In this document: positions 28,894-38,814 of the stretch, in pieces | Layout: the number at the start of each line of letters is the position of its first letter | Numbering within the stretch: the first letter of the stretch is position 1 | NCBI GenBank assembly: GCA_963735055.1 | Contig: CAVTJN010000003.1 | Location: 1-64,000, forward strand | Direction of reading: 5' to 3' | Origin: JBBITI01 sp963735055 | Lineage (GTDB): Bacteria; Chloroflexota; Dehalococcoidia; Dehalococcoidales; UBA2162 | DNA: 64,000 bases | Notes under the pieces: generated by a model | Told to the model about the DNA's origin: nothing | Databases searched by the model: none | What the model saw: only the letters and a program-made list of their open reading frames with translations | Position numbers and translations under genes: made by a program

Positions 28894-29114
28894 ATACTTC
28901 CACGTTACCTCCTTCCCCGGACATCAAAGCTTCCGCCGTTGACCCTTGTTCCCCCCGCACTTCAAGACGACTGCATTGGCAGTGTGGTGGGGTGTATTAT
29001 AGATTTGTTTGGGTCCTGAAACAACACACGCCCATTTCAGGCCTGACCTGAGTGGGTCAGGTACTTCAACGAGTAGGGCCCGGGGTGACGAATCCAAGAG
29101 GGGGTGATGCCGTA

Positions 29115-29538
29115 GTGGATGTTAGAGAATTGGTGAAGGAAGAAAACGCGGCCTGGAACGCGCACGACGTGGATCAGGATTGCCACGTTCTACACGGACG
29201 ACTGCATCAAGGAGGATTTGGCGGTCGGCGTGCATGCCCGCGGGAAGGAAGCCATGAATGCAGTCCACGCCGGCGCGTTCGCCGCGGTACCCGATATGAA
29301 GATCGAGCTGAGGTTGATCATCAGCTCGCGGGATGCCGCGGCGACGGAATGGACGATGAGCGGTACGTATTCCGGCAGCCAGCCTGAAGGACCCCCGGTA
29401 GCCGGCAGGCAGTTTTCAATAAGGGGCGCCACGATCATGCAGATGCGGGAAGGCAGGATCAGTCGAGTTAGTGACTACTGGGACTCTGGTCTGTTCCGGC
29501 AGCAGGTAGGCGCGATGCCTTCCATTCCACCAGGGTAG
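29115..29538 (+). CDS. SnoaL-like (NTF2-fold) protein, one frameshift
   Basis: GTG 29115 starts DVRELVKEENAAWNAHDVD; after a shift near 29175 the frame continues with YTDDCIKEDLAVGVHARGKE, FAAVPDMKIELRLIISSRD and a terminal GRISRVSDYWDSGLFRQQ. This is the layout of SnoaL/polyketide-cyclase-like NTF2 domains, usually small isomerases or binding proteins. Substrate unknown. Confidence 0.65.
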
Positions 29539-29768
29539 CACGTCGTACCCAGCCTTTGGTGAGCATCATGACCATCGGAACGGCGTTTCGATCACCGTTG
29601 GGCCGTTCGTTGTCAGCGATGACCCGACCGGATTCGGGCTGCTTCAGGCCACCACCTGTGGTTAGTGTCGGCGACCGCAGGCGTTTGCCTGTACCTTCAG
29701 CAAATGCTATAGTCGAATAATAGTTAAGAAGATAATATATTAACGGGCTTATCTATTTAGAGATTCGG

Positions 29769-30203
29769 GTGGATAGAAAACAGCAGATTGCAGATCTAGT
29801 CGGCAATTTTCGTGCCTTCTCAAAGGTAATGATGAAGCTCGGCCCATCATTTCTTAACGAACTGAGTATTACCCACACGCAGATGGTAATTTTGGGTCTT
29901 GTAAGGGCGAACGAAGGGATCAGCGTCAAGAGACTGGCGGGCACGATGGGTATCACGAGCAGCGCCGCCACCCAACAGGTAAACAGCCTGGTGAGAAGGG
30001 GTTACCTGGTGCGAGAAGAGAGCACTGCGGACCGGCGCCTGGTCAGGATATGCCTATCCGGATCAATGGAAAAACAAGTCGAGACAATGGAGGCCAAGTT
30101 TATCGAACAGTTGTCGCCATATTTTGACCGATTAACCGATGGTGAACTGGCCCAATTCTGCAATTTGACGGCGAAACTCGCCAGTCAGATATTGCAGGAG
30201 TGA
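29769..30203 (+). CDS. MarR family transcriptional regulator
   Basis: A 144-residue winged-helix protein: SVKRLAGTMGITSSAATQQV is the helix-turn-helix, NSLVRRGYLVREESTADRRL contains the MarR wing with the D-R pair. GTG 29769 is the start. It lies 101 bases before the RND pump gene on the same strand, so it probably controls the pump. A GTTAA/TTAAC inverted repeat (29723-29744) in the AT-rich promoter region could be its operator. Confidence 0.85.
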   Translation: MDRKQQIADLVGNFRAFSKVMMKLGPSFLNELSITHTQMVILGLVRANEGISVKRLAGTMGITSSAATQQVNSLVRRGYLVREESTADRRLVRICLSGSMEKQVETMEAKFIEQLSPYFDRLTDGELAQFCNLTAKLASQILQE

Positions 30204-30304
30204 TTCCTTCTACGGCATCGACCCGGCACCGGATTTCCGCCCGCCGGCCGGAATGACGTGCGCCGCAGCAATTCAGAATTCGTTTGGCTAAGGAGCGTTA
30301 TTTC

Positions 30305-33300
30305 ATGTGGCATCTTACCAACCTGGCCCTGCGCAGCAGACTGGCTACCATTCTGCTCGCGGTCGTAGCCGCCGGCGTGTCCATCTGGGCGTTAACCGGG
30401 CTCAAAGTTGAACTCATCCCCGACATAAGCTTCCCCTACACCACGGTCGTTACCGTCTACCCCCAGGCCACCCCGGATACCGTGGTGGATGAAGTCACTG
30501 CGCCAATCGAACGGGTAATCTGGGATGAATGGTCCGGCAGTAGTTTGAAGCACGTCACCTCCACCTCTTCGGCCGGTATTTCTATCATCATGGCGGAGTT
30601 CGAGTACGGCACTGACATGACCGCCGTGGGCAAGAAGCTTGATGAAGAGGTGGGCAAGCTTACCTTACCACCGGCCGTGGCCAATTTTGCCCAATTGATG
30701 GGAAGCAGCGCCAAGAATCCGCAAATTATCCCCATCAACATGAATATCCTGCCGCTGGTGAACCTGAGCCTGTCGGGCAACCTGTCACCGGAGCAACTCA
30801 AACAGATCGCAGACACGAAGATCGCGCCGCAGTTGGCCACGATCAAGGGGGTACTCAGGGTTGATACGGAAGGCGGAGACAGAGACCAGGTCGTGATTTC
30901 GCCGGACCCCGACAAGATGAACCGGTATGGAATCTCGGTGGCCCAGATCGCGGGCCTTCTTGGAAACGGAAACTCGTCTCTTTCCGATATCCAAAACACC
31001 TCACTGGGCGTAAATGGCGCCAAGCTCTCAGATATAGCCTCGGTAAGCAAGGGCCCGCCGCCACTGTCTTCCATCACCAGAACCAATGGTCTGCCCAGCG
31101 TGGGCATATCGGTAGTGAAGACGGAATCGGCGAATACGGTGCTGACCGCCAAAGCCATCAATGCCAAGCTGGAAGAGTTGAAAGGGCAACTCGGCGATGG
31201 CGTAAAGGTGACCACGATCTTCGACCAGTCAAATTTCATTAACTCCAGTATCAGCCAGCTTTGGGAAAAGGCGGTCGTCGGTGGCCTGTTGGCGATACTG
31301 GTCGTCTTTGTCTTTCTCTGGGCGGTCCGGGCCTCGCTGGTAACCGCGATCTCGATTCCGCTGAGCCTATTCATCGGATTCTTGTGCATGCGCCTGGCCG
31401 GGATCACGCTGAATATTCTAACGTTAATGGCAATGGCACTGGCAGTAGGCAGGCTGATTGACGACAGCATCGTGATGGTGGAGATAATCTACCGTCGGAT
31501 GCGCCAGGGGGAAGACTTCAAAGCGGCAGCGATTGGAGGCGCCAGAGAGGTCGCCAATCCGATTACCACGGCGACGCTGGCGACGGTGGCCATTTTCATC
31601 CCCTTGATGTTCGTCGGCGGGATCGTGGGCCAGATGTTCGTCCCCTTCGCCCTGACGGTGACTTTCGCGATGCTGGCCTCGTTGCTGGTGGCACTTACGA
31701 TCATTCCCGCGCTTTCCAGGCTGCTCGCAAGCGCCAAACCAAAGGCAATCGCGCTGAGGGACAACTGGTACCAACGGTTCTACACCAAAGCGCTGAGATG
31801 GACCCTCGGTCACCGGGTCACGGTGGTCGTCGCAGCGGTTGTGCTGCTGTTTGGCAGCATGGGGCTGCTCTCCAGGACCGGGACGTCGTTCATGTCCGGC
31901 TCAATGGGTGAAGCAACGATCACAATCGGCATTACCCTGCCGCCCGGTGGTGACATCAGTGCCACGAGTGCCGCTACAGCCAAAGTCGAGGCCCTATTGA
32001 GCACCGATTCGTCGATAAGGAGTTTCCGTTCAAGCATCGGCGCTGCCGGTACTTCCATGGCCGGAATAATGAACGCCTCCCAGGGGGGAGGGGGTTCCAA
32101 TACAGCGACCATCACCGTCTATTTGAAGTCTGACGCGGACCTGGATCGGCAGATCGCAGTGATAGATCAGGCCTGCCAGGGCATCGTGCAGGACGGACTG
32201 GTGACCGTTGGCTCCGGTTCCGGGGGGGGGATGGGAGGCGGATTGTCATCTTCCAGTCTGAACCTCTCTATCCAGGGACAAGACCAGAAAGACATCGCCA
32301 ATGTCACCGCACAGCTACTGGAGAACCTCCAGGACGTCAAAGGAATCGCCGACCTGAAGAGCGATTTGACGACGGTGGTACCCAAACTGAATATCACCAT
32401 CGACCCCGCCAGGGTGGCCACCGCCGGGTTGCCACCGGCCCAGATGGCGCAGTTGCAGCAGGAATTCGTGCTGCTGATGAATGGCGGAACACTGCCAGGG
32501 AAGGCGGTGACCATCGACGGTGAGATCTTCCCCATCTACATCAAGGCAGTAGCACCGGGCTTGAGCGGTGCTGAACAGGCAAAGAATTTGAAGATAGGTT
32601 TTCCCCAATCAGTCGCTCTCGGCAGTATTGCCGACGTTTCTGTTCTGGCATTGCCGTCGCACGTCAGTCACACTGATACGGCACTGTCAGCCACAATCAC
32701 GGGCACGATAACAGAAAAGAATGTCGGAGCGGTCAACCGGAACGTTCAGAAGACAGTCGATGCTTTGCCGGCGCATCCCGGGGTAACCATCGTGACCTCC
32801 GGGATAGCCGAGGAAATGGCCAGCACCTTCTCCAGAATGCTTGTCGCCATCCTGATAGCCATCGCCATCGTACTTGTGATAGTGGTCCTTATGATGCGCT
32901 CCATCGTCAATCCGTTGATCATCATGGTCAGCCTGCCGCTGGCCTTCATCGGTTCCGTCCCCGCACTGCTCGTTAGCGGACACACCCTTGGCGTGTCCGC
33001 GCTGATGGGATTACTGATGCTGGTAGGCATCGTTTTGACAAACGCCATCGTTCTGGTATCCATGGTGGAGCAACAACGTAAGAACGGTTTGACCATTAAG
33101 GACGCTCTCCTTGAAGGGGGTAGGGTCCGTTTGCGCCCGATACTGATGACCGCTCTCACCACCATCCTGGCGATGGTGCCGATGGCACTGAGCGTCAGTT
33201 CCGGCACGGTGCTGAGCGCTGAGCTGGCGATTGTCGTAATCGGCGGCATGGTCAGTTCAACCTTCCTGACGCTATTCGTAATTCCGGCTGTCTACAGCCT

Positions 33301-33334
33301 GGTTCACCGGCCCGCCAAGCAATCAGGAGCCTGA
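30305..33334 (+). CDS. RND family (HAE1/AcrB-type) efflux transporter
   Basis: A 1009-residue inner-membrane pump. The first helix LATILLAVVAAGVSIWALTG precedes ELIPDISFPYTTVVTVYPQA, a typical RND start. The conserved helix-4 pair is in ALAVGRLIDDSIVMVEIIYR (Asp-Asp, proton relay), and the second half repeats with LMLVGIVLTNAIVLVSMVEQ. A Gly/Ser-rich stretch near residues 590-660 is unusual. ATG 30305 has AAGGAG nine bases upstream. No membrane-fusion or outer-membrane partner lies nearby, as in other organisms lacking a typical outer membrane, where RND pumps can act alone. Controlled by the adjacent MarR. Confidence 0.93.
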   Translation: MWHLTNLALRSRLATILLAVVAAGVSIWALTGLKVELIPDISFPYTTVVTVYPQATPDTVVDEVTAPIERVIWDEWSGSSLKHVTSTSSAGISIIMAEFEYGTDMTAVGKKLDEEVGKLTLPPAVANFAQLMGSSAKNPQIIPINMNILPLVNLSLSGNLSPEQLKQIADTKIAPQLATIKGVLRVDTEGGDRDQVVISPDPDKMNRYGISVAQIAGLLGNGNSSLSDIQNTSLGVNGAKLSDIASVSKGPPPLSSITRTNGLPSVGISVVKTESANTVLTAKAINAKLEELKGQLGDGVKVTTIFDQSNFINSSISQLWEKAVVGGLLAILVVFVFLWAVRASLVTAISIPLSLFIGFLCMRLAGITLNILTLMAMALAVGRLIDDSIVMVEIIYRRMRQGEDFKAAAIGGAREVANPITTATLATVAIFIPLMFVGGIVGQMFVPFALTVTFAMLASLLVALTIIPALSRLLASAKPKAIALRDNWYQRFYTKALRWTLGHRVTVVVAAVVLLFGSMGLLSRTGTSFMSGSMGEATITIGITLPPGGDISATSAATAKVEALLSTDSSIRSFRSSIGAAGTSMAGIMNASQGGGGSNTATITVYLKSDADLDRQIAVIDQACQGIVQDGLVTVGSGSGGGMGGGLSSSSLNLSIQGQDQKDIANVTAQLLENLQDVKGIADLKSDLTTVVPKLNITIDPARVATAGLPPAQMAQLQQEFVLLMNGGTLPGKAVTIDGEIFPIYIKAVAPGLSGAEQAKNLKIGFPQSVALGSIADVSVLALPSHVSHTDTALSATITGTITEKNVGAVNRNVQKTVDALPAHPGVTIVTSGIAEEMASTFSRMLVAILIAIAIVLVIVVLMMRSIVNPLIIMVSLPLAFIGSVPALLVSGHTLGVSALMGLLMLVGIVLTNAIVLVSMVEQQRKNGLTIKDALLEGGRVRLRPILMTALTTILAMVPMALSVSSGTVLSAELAIVVIGGMVSSTFLTLFVIPAVYSLVHRPAKQSGA

Positions 33335-33392
33335 TAGTACCCCGGCAGAGCGCTGGAGAGGGATGATGGTTGGACGACGGCGTCCCCATGGC

Positions 33393-33430
33393 TAAATAAG
33401 AGAGGGGCTGCGCAGCCCCTCTCTTATTTA
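33393..33430. terminator. Perfect 38-bp palindromic bidirectional terminator
   Basis: Two 19-base arms (centre between 33411 and 33412) are exact complements, with A-rich and T-rich outer ends so that it can work in both directions. It separates the RND gene from the convergent small membrane gene. Confidence 0.9.
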
Positions 33431-33449
33431 GGTGTCTCTATCTCTCCGG

Positions 33450-33662
33450 CTAGTCGAGTTTCTTACGGACCCAGGCGACAAAGCCCGCGGCGAAGGCCAG
33501 TGAAACCGCGGCGAAAGTCCCGGCATAGTATTCCCATGGCGCTACGCCATCAGTCATGAATGAGTATCCCTGGATGATTCCCTGGAAGATCCACACGGTG
33601 AGGAGCTTCCACGCCGCCCCAAACCACAACCCCCAGAACGCGATCGTAAGAGCGAGCTTCAT
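33450..33662 (-). CDS. Small two-helix membrane protein
   Basis: A 70-residue protein from ATG 33662 after GGAGGAATC. Helices at about residues 3-25 (TIAFWGLWFGAAWKLLTVWI) and 43-64 (YAGTFAAVSLAFAAGFVAWV) with a polar loop between and a basic C-terminus. Family not recognised; membrane location inferred from the helices. Confidence 0.6.
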   Translation of the reverse strand: MKLALTIAFWGLWFGAAWKLLTVWIFQGIIQGYSFMTDGVAPWEYYAGTFAAVSLAFAAGFVAWVRKKLD

Positions 33663-33846
33663 GATTCCTCCTTCCAGAATATTGCCTGGAGAGTATATTC
33701 GCCGGCACACCTTATGTCAATGACGAGGGCGTTCATCGTAAGCCCCGGGAAGTCAGGAAGCGGCACTAGTCGGCTTCGCCTGAACATCCGGACCGCCGCG
33801 GACTATGATAATAGAAGGGCATTATTACCGAAGATGAGGTGTCGAA

Positions 33847-34056
33847 ATGAAGATCAGTGCTCGTAACATTCTCAAGGGAAAGGTCACCCAAATGAAGCCG
33901 GGAGCAGTCAATACCGAGGTAGTCATTGAGCTTCCGGGCGGACAACAGGTAGTCTCAATCATTACCAAAGCATCAGCGGAAGGCCTGGGCCTGGCGGTGG
34001 GCAAGGCGGCGTACGCCGTTGTCAAAGCGTCGAGTGTAATGATCGCGGTGGACTAG
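33847..34056 (+). CDS. Molybdenum-pterin/molybdate binding protein (Mop, TOBE domain)
   Basis: A 69-residue single Mop/TOBE domain: KISARNILKGKVTQMKPGAV, then NTEVVIELPGGQQVVSIITK and AYAVVKASSVMIAVD. These proteins bind molybdate or tungstate oxyanion as oligomers and buffer the metal inside the cell. It converges on the WtpC gene of the Mo/W uptake operon, supporting that role. Full length for the family. Confidence 0.9.
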   Translation: MKISARNILKGKVTQMKPGAVNTEVVIELPGGQQVVSIITKASAEGLGLAVGKAAYAVVKASSVMIAVD

Positions 34057-34081
34057 CGTTCACAACTGAGTCCCTTGGGCC

Positions 34082-35125
34082 TCAGAACACATGGACAGAA
34101 TCGGGGTAGAAGGTGATCCTGACATCCTGACCCGGGGCTAGCCCCATCTCGGTTAACCTGTGGCGGGGAACCAGGCATCGTATCTCCGGGGGCACGTCCA
34201 CGATCACGTAGGACGCCGTCCCCCGGTCTTCGATGCGTGCTACGCGACCGGTCAGATTATTGGGGCGGTCACCACCTGAGAGATCTCGGGAAAGGTCAAT
34301 GTCATCCGGTCTTATGCAGGCGTGTCCTGCCCCCAGCTTCTGAGAGGACGTAACCAGTGCCATTCCACCCGAACGAAAAGTGCTTATCTCGCTCTCCCGG
34401 CTTAGCTCCCCGGACAGGATATTCCGCACCATTGCAAAGCGGGCAACGAACTCCGAATTTGGCCGCCGAAAGATTTCGTCAGGCGTTCCCACCTGCCTGA
34501 TCCGGCCGTCACCGATAACGGCGATGTGTTTCCCCAGCGCCATGGCTTCATCGAAGTCATGAGTAACATGGACTACGGTGACATCGAGTTCCTGCTGGAT
34601 CCGCTTCAGTTCAAGTTGCAGTCCTTCACGGTTCTCGGGATCCAAGGCACTCAGCGGCTCATCCAGCAGAAGCAGGCGCGGTCCGATCGCGAGAGCGCGG
34701 GCGAGAGCGACTCGCTGCTTCTCCCCGCCACTCAGCTTCCCCGGCTTCCGGTCCAGCAGGTGTCCCACTTTCACCAACGAGACAATATCGCTTAGCGCCT
34801 TGCTCATGGCAGGCCCGGTCCGGCGTCTGACCCTCAGGCCGAAAAGAATATTCTCGGCAACGCTGAGGTGGGGAAACAGGGCACAATCCTGATAGACCAT
34901 GCCGACGTTGCGTCTCTCCGGTTCAAGTGCTGTTGCGTCTGCATCGCCAATCCATATTCCGCCAAAGTCAACGCCGTGTAACCCGGCAATCGTCTCCAGT
35001 AAGAGCGTCTTTCCTGCCCCGCTCGGCCCGACCAGCATGAAGTAGTCACCCGCGTCGACCTCAAGATTCACATCTCTCAAGGCGAAGTGCCGGAACTCAA
35101 CACTTACCCCACGAAGACTAAGCAC
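34082..35125 (-). CDS. wtpC: Tungstate/molybdate ABC transporter ATP-binding protein
   Basis: Walker A GPSGAGKT near residue 34, Q-loop YQDCALFPH, signature KLSGGEKQR, Walker B LLLLDEPLSALDPE, switch His VHVTHDFDEA, and a C-terminal TOBE region (about 275-347, NLTGRVARIEDRGTASYVIV) typical of ModC/WtpC. It energises oxyanion import with the overlapping permease and binding-protein genes. The 8-base overlap with the permease gene indicates coupling. Tungstate versus molybdate specificity cannot be settled by sequence. Confidence 0.9.
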   Translation of the reverse strand: MLSLRGVSVEFRHFALRDVNLEVDAGDYFMLVGPSGAGKTLLLETIAGLHGVDFGGIWIGDADATALEPERRNVGMVYQDCALFPHLSVAENILFGLRVRRRTGPAMSKALSDIVSLVKVGHLLDRKPGKLSGGEKQRVALARALAIGPRLLLLDEPLSALDPENREGLQLELKRIQQELDVTVVHVTHDFDEAMALGKHIAVIGDGRIRQVGTPDEIFRRPNSEFVARFAMVRNILSGELSRESEISTFRSGGMALVTSSQKLGAGHACIRPDDIDLSRDLSGGDRPNNLTGRVARIEDRGTASYVIVDVPPEIRCLVPRHRLTEMGLAPGQDVRITFYPDSVHVF

Positions 35126-35942
35126 TCTCTTGACCGCGCCTCAGTAGAGTCCGGACCCCAACGAAGATTACAGCGCAGACGATGATCAACAAGGCGGCCA
35201 CGGGAACTGCCTGGGCAAGCCCGTAACTCTCGAACCGCTGGTAAATGAGGGTGGGCGTGACCATAGGATAGTAGGTCAGGATGACCACGGCGCCGAACTC
35301 GCTGATGCCACGCGCCCACATCATTAGACTCCCGGCCACGATGCTGCGCCATGCCAGCGGAAAGGTGACGCGGCGAAAGGCCTGCCACGGCGAAGCCCCC
35401 AAGGTACGCGACACTTTCTCCAGTCGGACATCGACTTTTTTGAAACCTTCCTTGGCCGCGTTTATCAGGAAAGGAACACTTACAAACAGCATGGCGATTA
35501 CTATGCCCGCCAGCGAATCCACAAAACTGATGCCGATGGCATTGAACCACTTACCCACCAGGAAATTACGGCCGAACACGAACAGCAGCGCGATCCCGGC
35601 GGCCGTGTGCGGCACAACGATCGGGAGATCGATGAGACCTTCGATGGCGCTCTTCCCGGGGAAGTCATATCGGGCGAGAAGGTAGGCCAGGGGCACCCCC
35701 AGCAGGAAACCGATGACCGTCGTAATTAAGGCGGCATAGAGAGTAAGGGCAATCGAGTTGATCGTGGTCGAGTCTGTCAGTGCCTGCCACAGGGATTCTT
35801 TGTCGGAAAGAAGGACCACCTTGGCCAACGGTGTCAGAATGAACAGGACAATGAGAAGACTCAGAATGATGAAAAATACCAGGAACCGGTATCGGTGAAG
35901 GAATCGCCCGCCCTTGCGTGCCGGTTTGCGAGTCGCTGCCAA
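35118..35942 (-). CDS. wtpB: Tungstate/molybdate ABC transporter permease
   Basis: A 274-residue BPD-type permease with about six helices: LVFFIILSLLIVLFILTPLA near the start and VAALLIIVCAVIFVGVRTLL near the end. The EAA loop is EKVSRTLGASPWQAFRRVTF, where the ATPase docks, and IDLPIVVPHTAAGIALLFVF is typical of ModB/WtpB. It lies between the binding protein and the ATPase genes in one leftward operon. Confidence 0.9.
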   Translation of the reverse strand: MAATRKPARKGGRFLHRYRFLVFFIILSLLIVLFILTPLAKVVLLSDKESLWQALTDSTTINSIALTLYAALITTVIGFLLGVPLAYLLARYDFPGKSAIEGLIDLPIVVPHTAAGIALLFVFGRNFLVGKWFNAIGISFVDSLAGIVIAMLFVSVPFLINAAKEGFKKVDVRLEKVSRTLGASPWQAFRRVTFPLAWRSIVAGSLMMWARGISEFGAVVILTYYPMVTPTLIYQRFESYGLAQAVPVAALLIIVCAVIFVGVRTLLRRGQESA

Positions 35943-35951
35943 GCATTCCTC

Positions 35952-37091
35952 CTAGCGAAACAGCGGTTTAAGCGAGTCGGGCAGGGCGTCGACGTTATCA
36001 CATTCGGGCGGGACCAGTTCCGGATGATCGCATTCGTTGAATATGCGCTGGCCATCCGGTCCGAGGACGAATTGAAGGAACCTGGCAGCTTCTTCTTTGT
36101 GCTTTGAATTGCTGGCAATGGTGAGTCCGTAACCGATGGGTAGCCCTTCAAACACCGGCTCGACTGTCTTGAAACGGCGGAAGTCCAACTTGACCACCGC
36201 CTTAGCATAATTGCCTGAAAAGCTCTTGTCACCGAGATTGATTTCGGGAGGTAATTCAAGATACTTCAGGTTGTGTTGAAGGACAACGCTCTTATAGTCG
36301 AACGTGTAGTCAACGTCGTTGGATTCCAGCAGCGCCAGAAGCTGCATATTGGCGCCGCGCAGGTACATGCGGTTGGTGGACGGCTCCAGCAGTTCCGGAA
36401 CCGAGATGGTAGTTATCCCATTTCGTACCGAGGCCGTGATCGGCCAGCGGAAACAACTGCCGATCATGTCGCTCAGGATATTCTCCCGGCGATAGTAGGA
36501 CTCGGCGAGGACATCCAGCATGAGCGTCCGGTAGCCGACCGCGTCCATGCGGGGGTCGGCCAACCCAAAACGGACATCCGGCCGCGAGACGATCTCATAC
36601 CAGTTGCCGGCGTTGAGTTCGGCGGCATACTTGCTTTGTGAAGTGTAGGCCAGGACCATGGTATTGGTGGCCGGCTTGATGAACCAGTCCGCGTAAGGCC
36701 GGCCGTCCGGCATGGTGGTGGCATACATGAGCATCGGTATCAGGGCATAGTCGGCCACGGCGACGACGTCCACGTCCTGGCCGAGTTCGGTGACCTGCCG
36801 GATCACCTGGATGCTGCCGTGCGCCTGGATTTCAACGTCGATATCCGGATTCTGTTTCTCGAACTCCTTCTCAATCCGGCCGAAGGGGACCATGAGGCTG
36901 TCTGCCTCGAACAACACCAGTTTCGTCTTTGATGACGCCGCCGCGGAAGGATCGGTCTCAGGGCTACCGCGGCAACCCATCACTGACGGACTGATCAACG
37001 TTATCAGGCAGGTGAGAAGGAGGCTGTGAACCAATGCTCCCCTGATCCGACCGGCTATTTTGTAACGGGAGCGTTGCGCTCTTTCCGGCAC
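35952..37091 (-). CDS. wtpA: Tungstate/molybdate binding lipoprotein
   Basis: A solute-binding protein with lipobox SVMGC and mature part starting SKTKLVLFEADSLMVPFGRI. VEIQAHGSIQVIRQVTELGQ, then DVDVVAVADYALIPMLMYAT, resembles WtpA rather than classical ModA. GTG 37091 is chosen because AAGGAGG lies five bases upstream; the frame reaches to 37121. It captures oxyanion outside the membrane and hands it to WtpB. The gene begins just after a molybdopterin-like lipoprotein gene and is in the same transcript. Confidence 0.87.
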   Translation of the reverse strand: MPERAQRSRYKIAGRIRGALVHSLLLTCLITLISPSVMGCRGSPETDPSAAASSKTKLVLFEADSLMVPFGRIEKEFEKQNPDIDVEIQAHGSIQVIRQVTELGQDVDVVAVADYALIPMLMYATTMPDGRPYADWFIKPATNTMVLAYTSQSKYAAELNAGNWYEIVSRPDVRFGLADPRMDAVGYRTLMLDVLAESYYRRENILSDMIGSCFRWPITASVRNGITTISVPELLEPSTNRMYLRGANMQLLALLESNDVDYTFDYKSVVLQHNLKYLELPPEINLGDKSFSGNYAKAVVKLDFRRFKTVEPVFEGLPIGYGLTIASNSKHKEEAARFLQFVLGPDGQRIFNECDHPELVPPECDNVDALPDSLKPLFR

Positions 37092-37121
37092 GAAGGCCTC
37101 CTTCTCACCCTGATGAACCAA

Positions 37122-38693
37122 CTACTTGTTTGAAATGACTTCGATCTTAGTTACGATCTTGACCCACGCGGAACCGTCGCTGACCAGTTTGTCCACACAG
37201 AGTATTCCAAGCGAGACGGGGCCGTTTGCGCTGTCCAGCGGCGCCCCGCCAACCGAATAGACCAGTGCGATGACCGGCTTGGAAGTGGGCGTGGCGGCCG
37301 CCCCGGTTGTGTCGTAGGTGGTGACCGTTCCGTTCACGATCTGGTCGTAGGTGAGCGTCTTGCTGAAACCATCGGAAGCGGTGACCTTGACACTCTGGTC
37401 GGCAGTAAGGACCGAACTCGCCCCGCCGGCCGCGTTGACCACCACCAGCAGGGGCACGCCCACATAGGTGAACGGCCCGGTAATGACGCCGGTCTTATTC
37501 TTGGTACCGCCGTTGCCGCTGTAGGGCTGGAATTTCTGCAGCGCCGCCAGCGAGTATTCTACCGTCTTGGTCCCGTTGACCACGGTCAGGACCGTCGGGC
37601 CGGCTGCCGAGCTCGGGGTAGTGGTGGGAGCGGCGGTTGGGGCGGTGGTGGGTGCGACAGTGGCCGTTGAACCGCCGGCGGATAATTCCAGCTTTATCTT
37701 GGTGATCTGGCCGACCATTTGAGACTTCTGCAGCGTACTGCCCACCAGTCTCAGAGGCCACTGGTTATCGGGAAGGGGGCTGCCGTCTCGCTTGTAGGCA
37801 ACGATCAGTGCGTTGTTCCGCTTTACTTGAGCGGCGGTGAACTCCTGAACGGTGCCATCTGAGGCGCGCACGTGGACTGCATAGCCTTTGTCCGCCACTG
37901 CGTCACTGAAGGCATCTCCTTTGTGGGTATCGGAGGCGTCATCGACTCTGCCGGCGAAATACCAGAGAGGCACGCCTTCCCAGACCCGGTTCTGGTCGTC
38001 GGTCCACTTCACTCCGTGACAGCCGATGGCAGAGCAGGACTCGAAAGTCGCCTGGTCGATGGACTCGTTGATAGCTCCCTCCAGCTGCAGAGACCAAGCT
38101 TTCACGGTGGGTACAACTTCGATCTTCTGGGTCCACTTCACCCACCAGTGCCCGTCGGTGACCTGGGTCTTGGACGTCATGATGCCAAGTCGCAGGGGGC
38201 CGACCGTATCGTCGAGCGGCTTACCGGCCTCTTCGTAAGCCACGAAAACGACGGGTTTGCTGGTGGAAGCAACCTCTTTGCCCGTGGTGCCGTCCAGGAT
38301 GGGAAAACCACTGCCCTGCGTTACCTGATTGTAAGAAAGGGTCATCGCGTAGCCGTCTTTGGCAGAAACCCTTACGGCATCGTTTTCAGTGATTCCACCG
38401 ACTGCCTTCAGCAGTTCCGTCATGGCCACGCCCTTATACTCACTGGGCCCGGTAATAGTCCCGGTACTGGACATCTGCCCCGCCCACCCCGTAGTCGCCC
38501 CGATCGCCTTCAACGATGACATCGTATAGGTGCTCGTCTGGGTACCTTTGACGATAGTCAGGACTGTGGTGGTTCCGACCGATGCGGGAGAGGCTGCTTC
38601 GTTGCAGCCAGCCAAAGTGGAGGCCAGCAACGTTGCTGCCAGTACCCACGCGGCCAGAAATGATCGATGTTTACTGTTCCGAACCTGTATCAT
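37122..38693 (-). CDS. Lipoprotein with repeated molybdopterin-oxidoreductase-like domains
   Basis: Signal peptide with lipobox STLAGC, then three related domains: about residues 45-165 (VLTIVKGTQTSTYTMSSLKA), 175-335 (VKAWSLQLEGAINESIDQAT) and 360-520 (VLTVVNGTKTVEYSLAALQK), linked by a Thr/Ala/Pro stretch. Motifs like YKGVAMTELLKAVGG and VWEGVPLWYFAGRV resemble the oxidoreductase molybdopterin-binding fold (sulfite-oxidase type). Only the middle domain has a Cys at the expected place (ESCSAIGCHGVKW), which also reads like a CxxxxCH site. Whether it binds a pterin cofactor is open. The position inside the Mo/W operon supports a link. Confidence 0.7.
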   Translation of the reverse strand: MIQVRNSKHRSFLAAWVLAATLLASTLAGCNEAASPASVGTTTVLTIVKGTQTSTYTMSSLKAIGATTGWAGQMSSTGTITGPSEYKGVAMTELLKAVGGITENDAVRVSAKDGYAMTLSYNQVTQGSGFPILDGTTGKEVASTSKPVVFVAYEEAGKPLDDTVGPLRLGIMTSKTQVTDGHWWVKWTQKIEVVPTVKAWSLQLEGAINESIDQATFESCSAIGCHGVKWTDDQNRVWEGVPLWYFAGRVDDASDTHKGDAFSDAVADKGYAVHVRASDGTVQEFTAAQVKRNNALIVAYKRDGSPLPDNQWPLRLVGSTLQKSQMVGQITKIKLELSAGGSTATVAPTTAPTAAPTTTPSSAAGPTVLTVVNGTKTVEYSLAALQKFQPYSGNGGTKNKTGVITGPFTYVGVPLLVVVNAAGGASSVLTADQSVKVTASDGFSKTLTYDQIVNGTVTTYDTTGAAATPTSKPVIALVYSVGGAPLDSANGPVSLGILCVDKLVSDGSAWVKIVTKIEVISNK

Positions 38694-38814
38694 TCTTTCC
38701 ACTCCTATTAGAATCCGTTACGCCGGCGTGCCTAGCGCCCGTTTCAGCCAGAGTTGAATATGGTCATCATCACTCTCCTCTTCAGGACGCACCGGCCAGG
38801 GCCGTCAATTTCAG

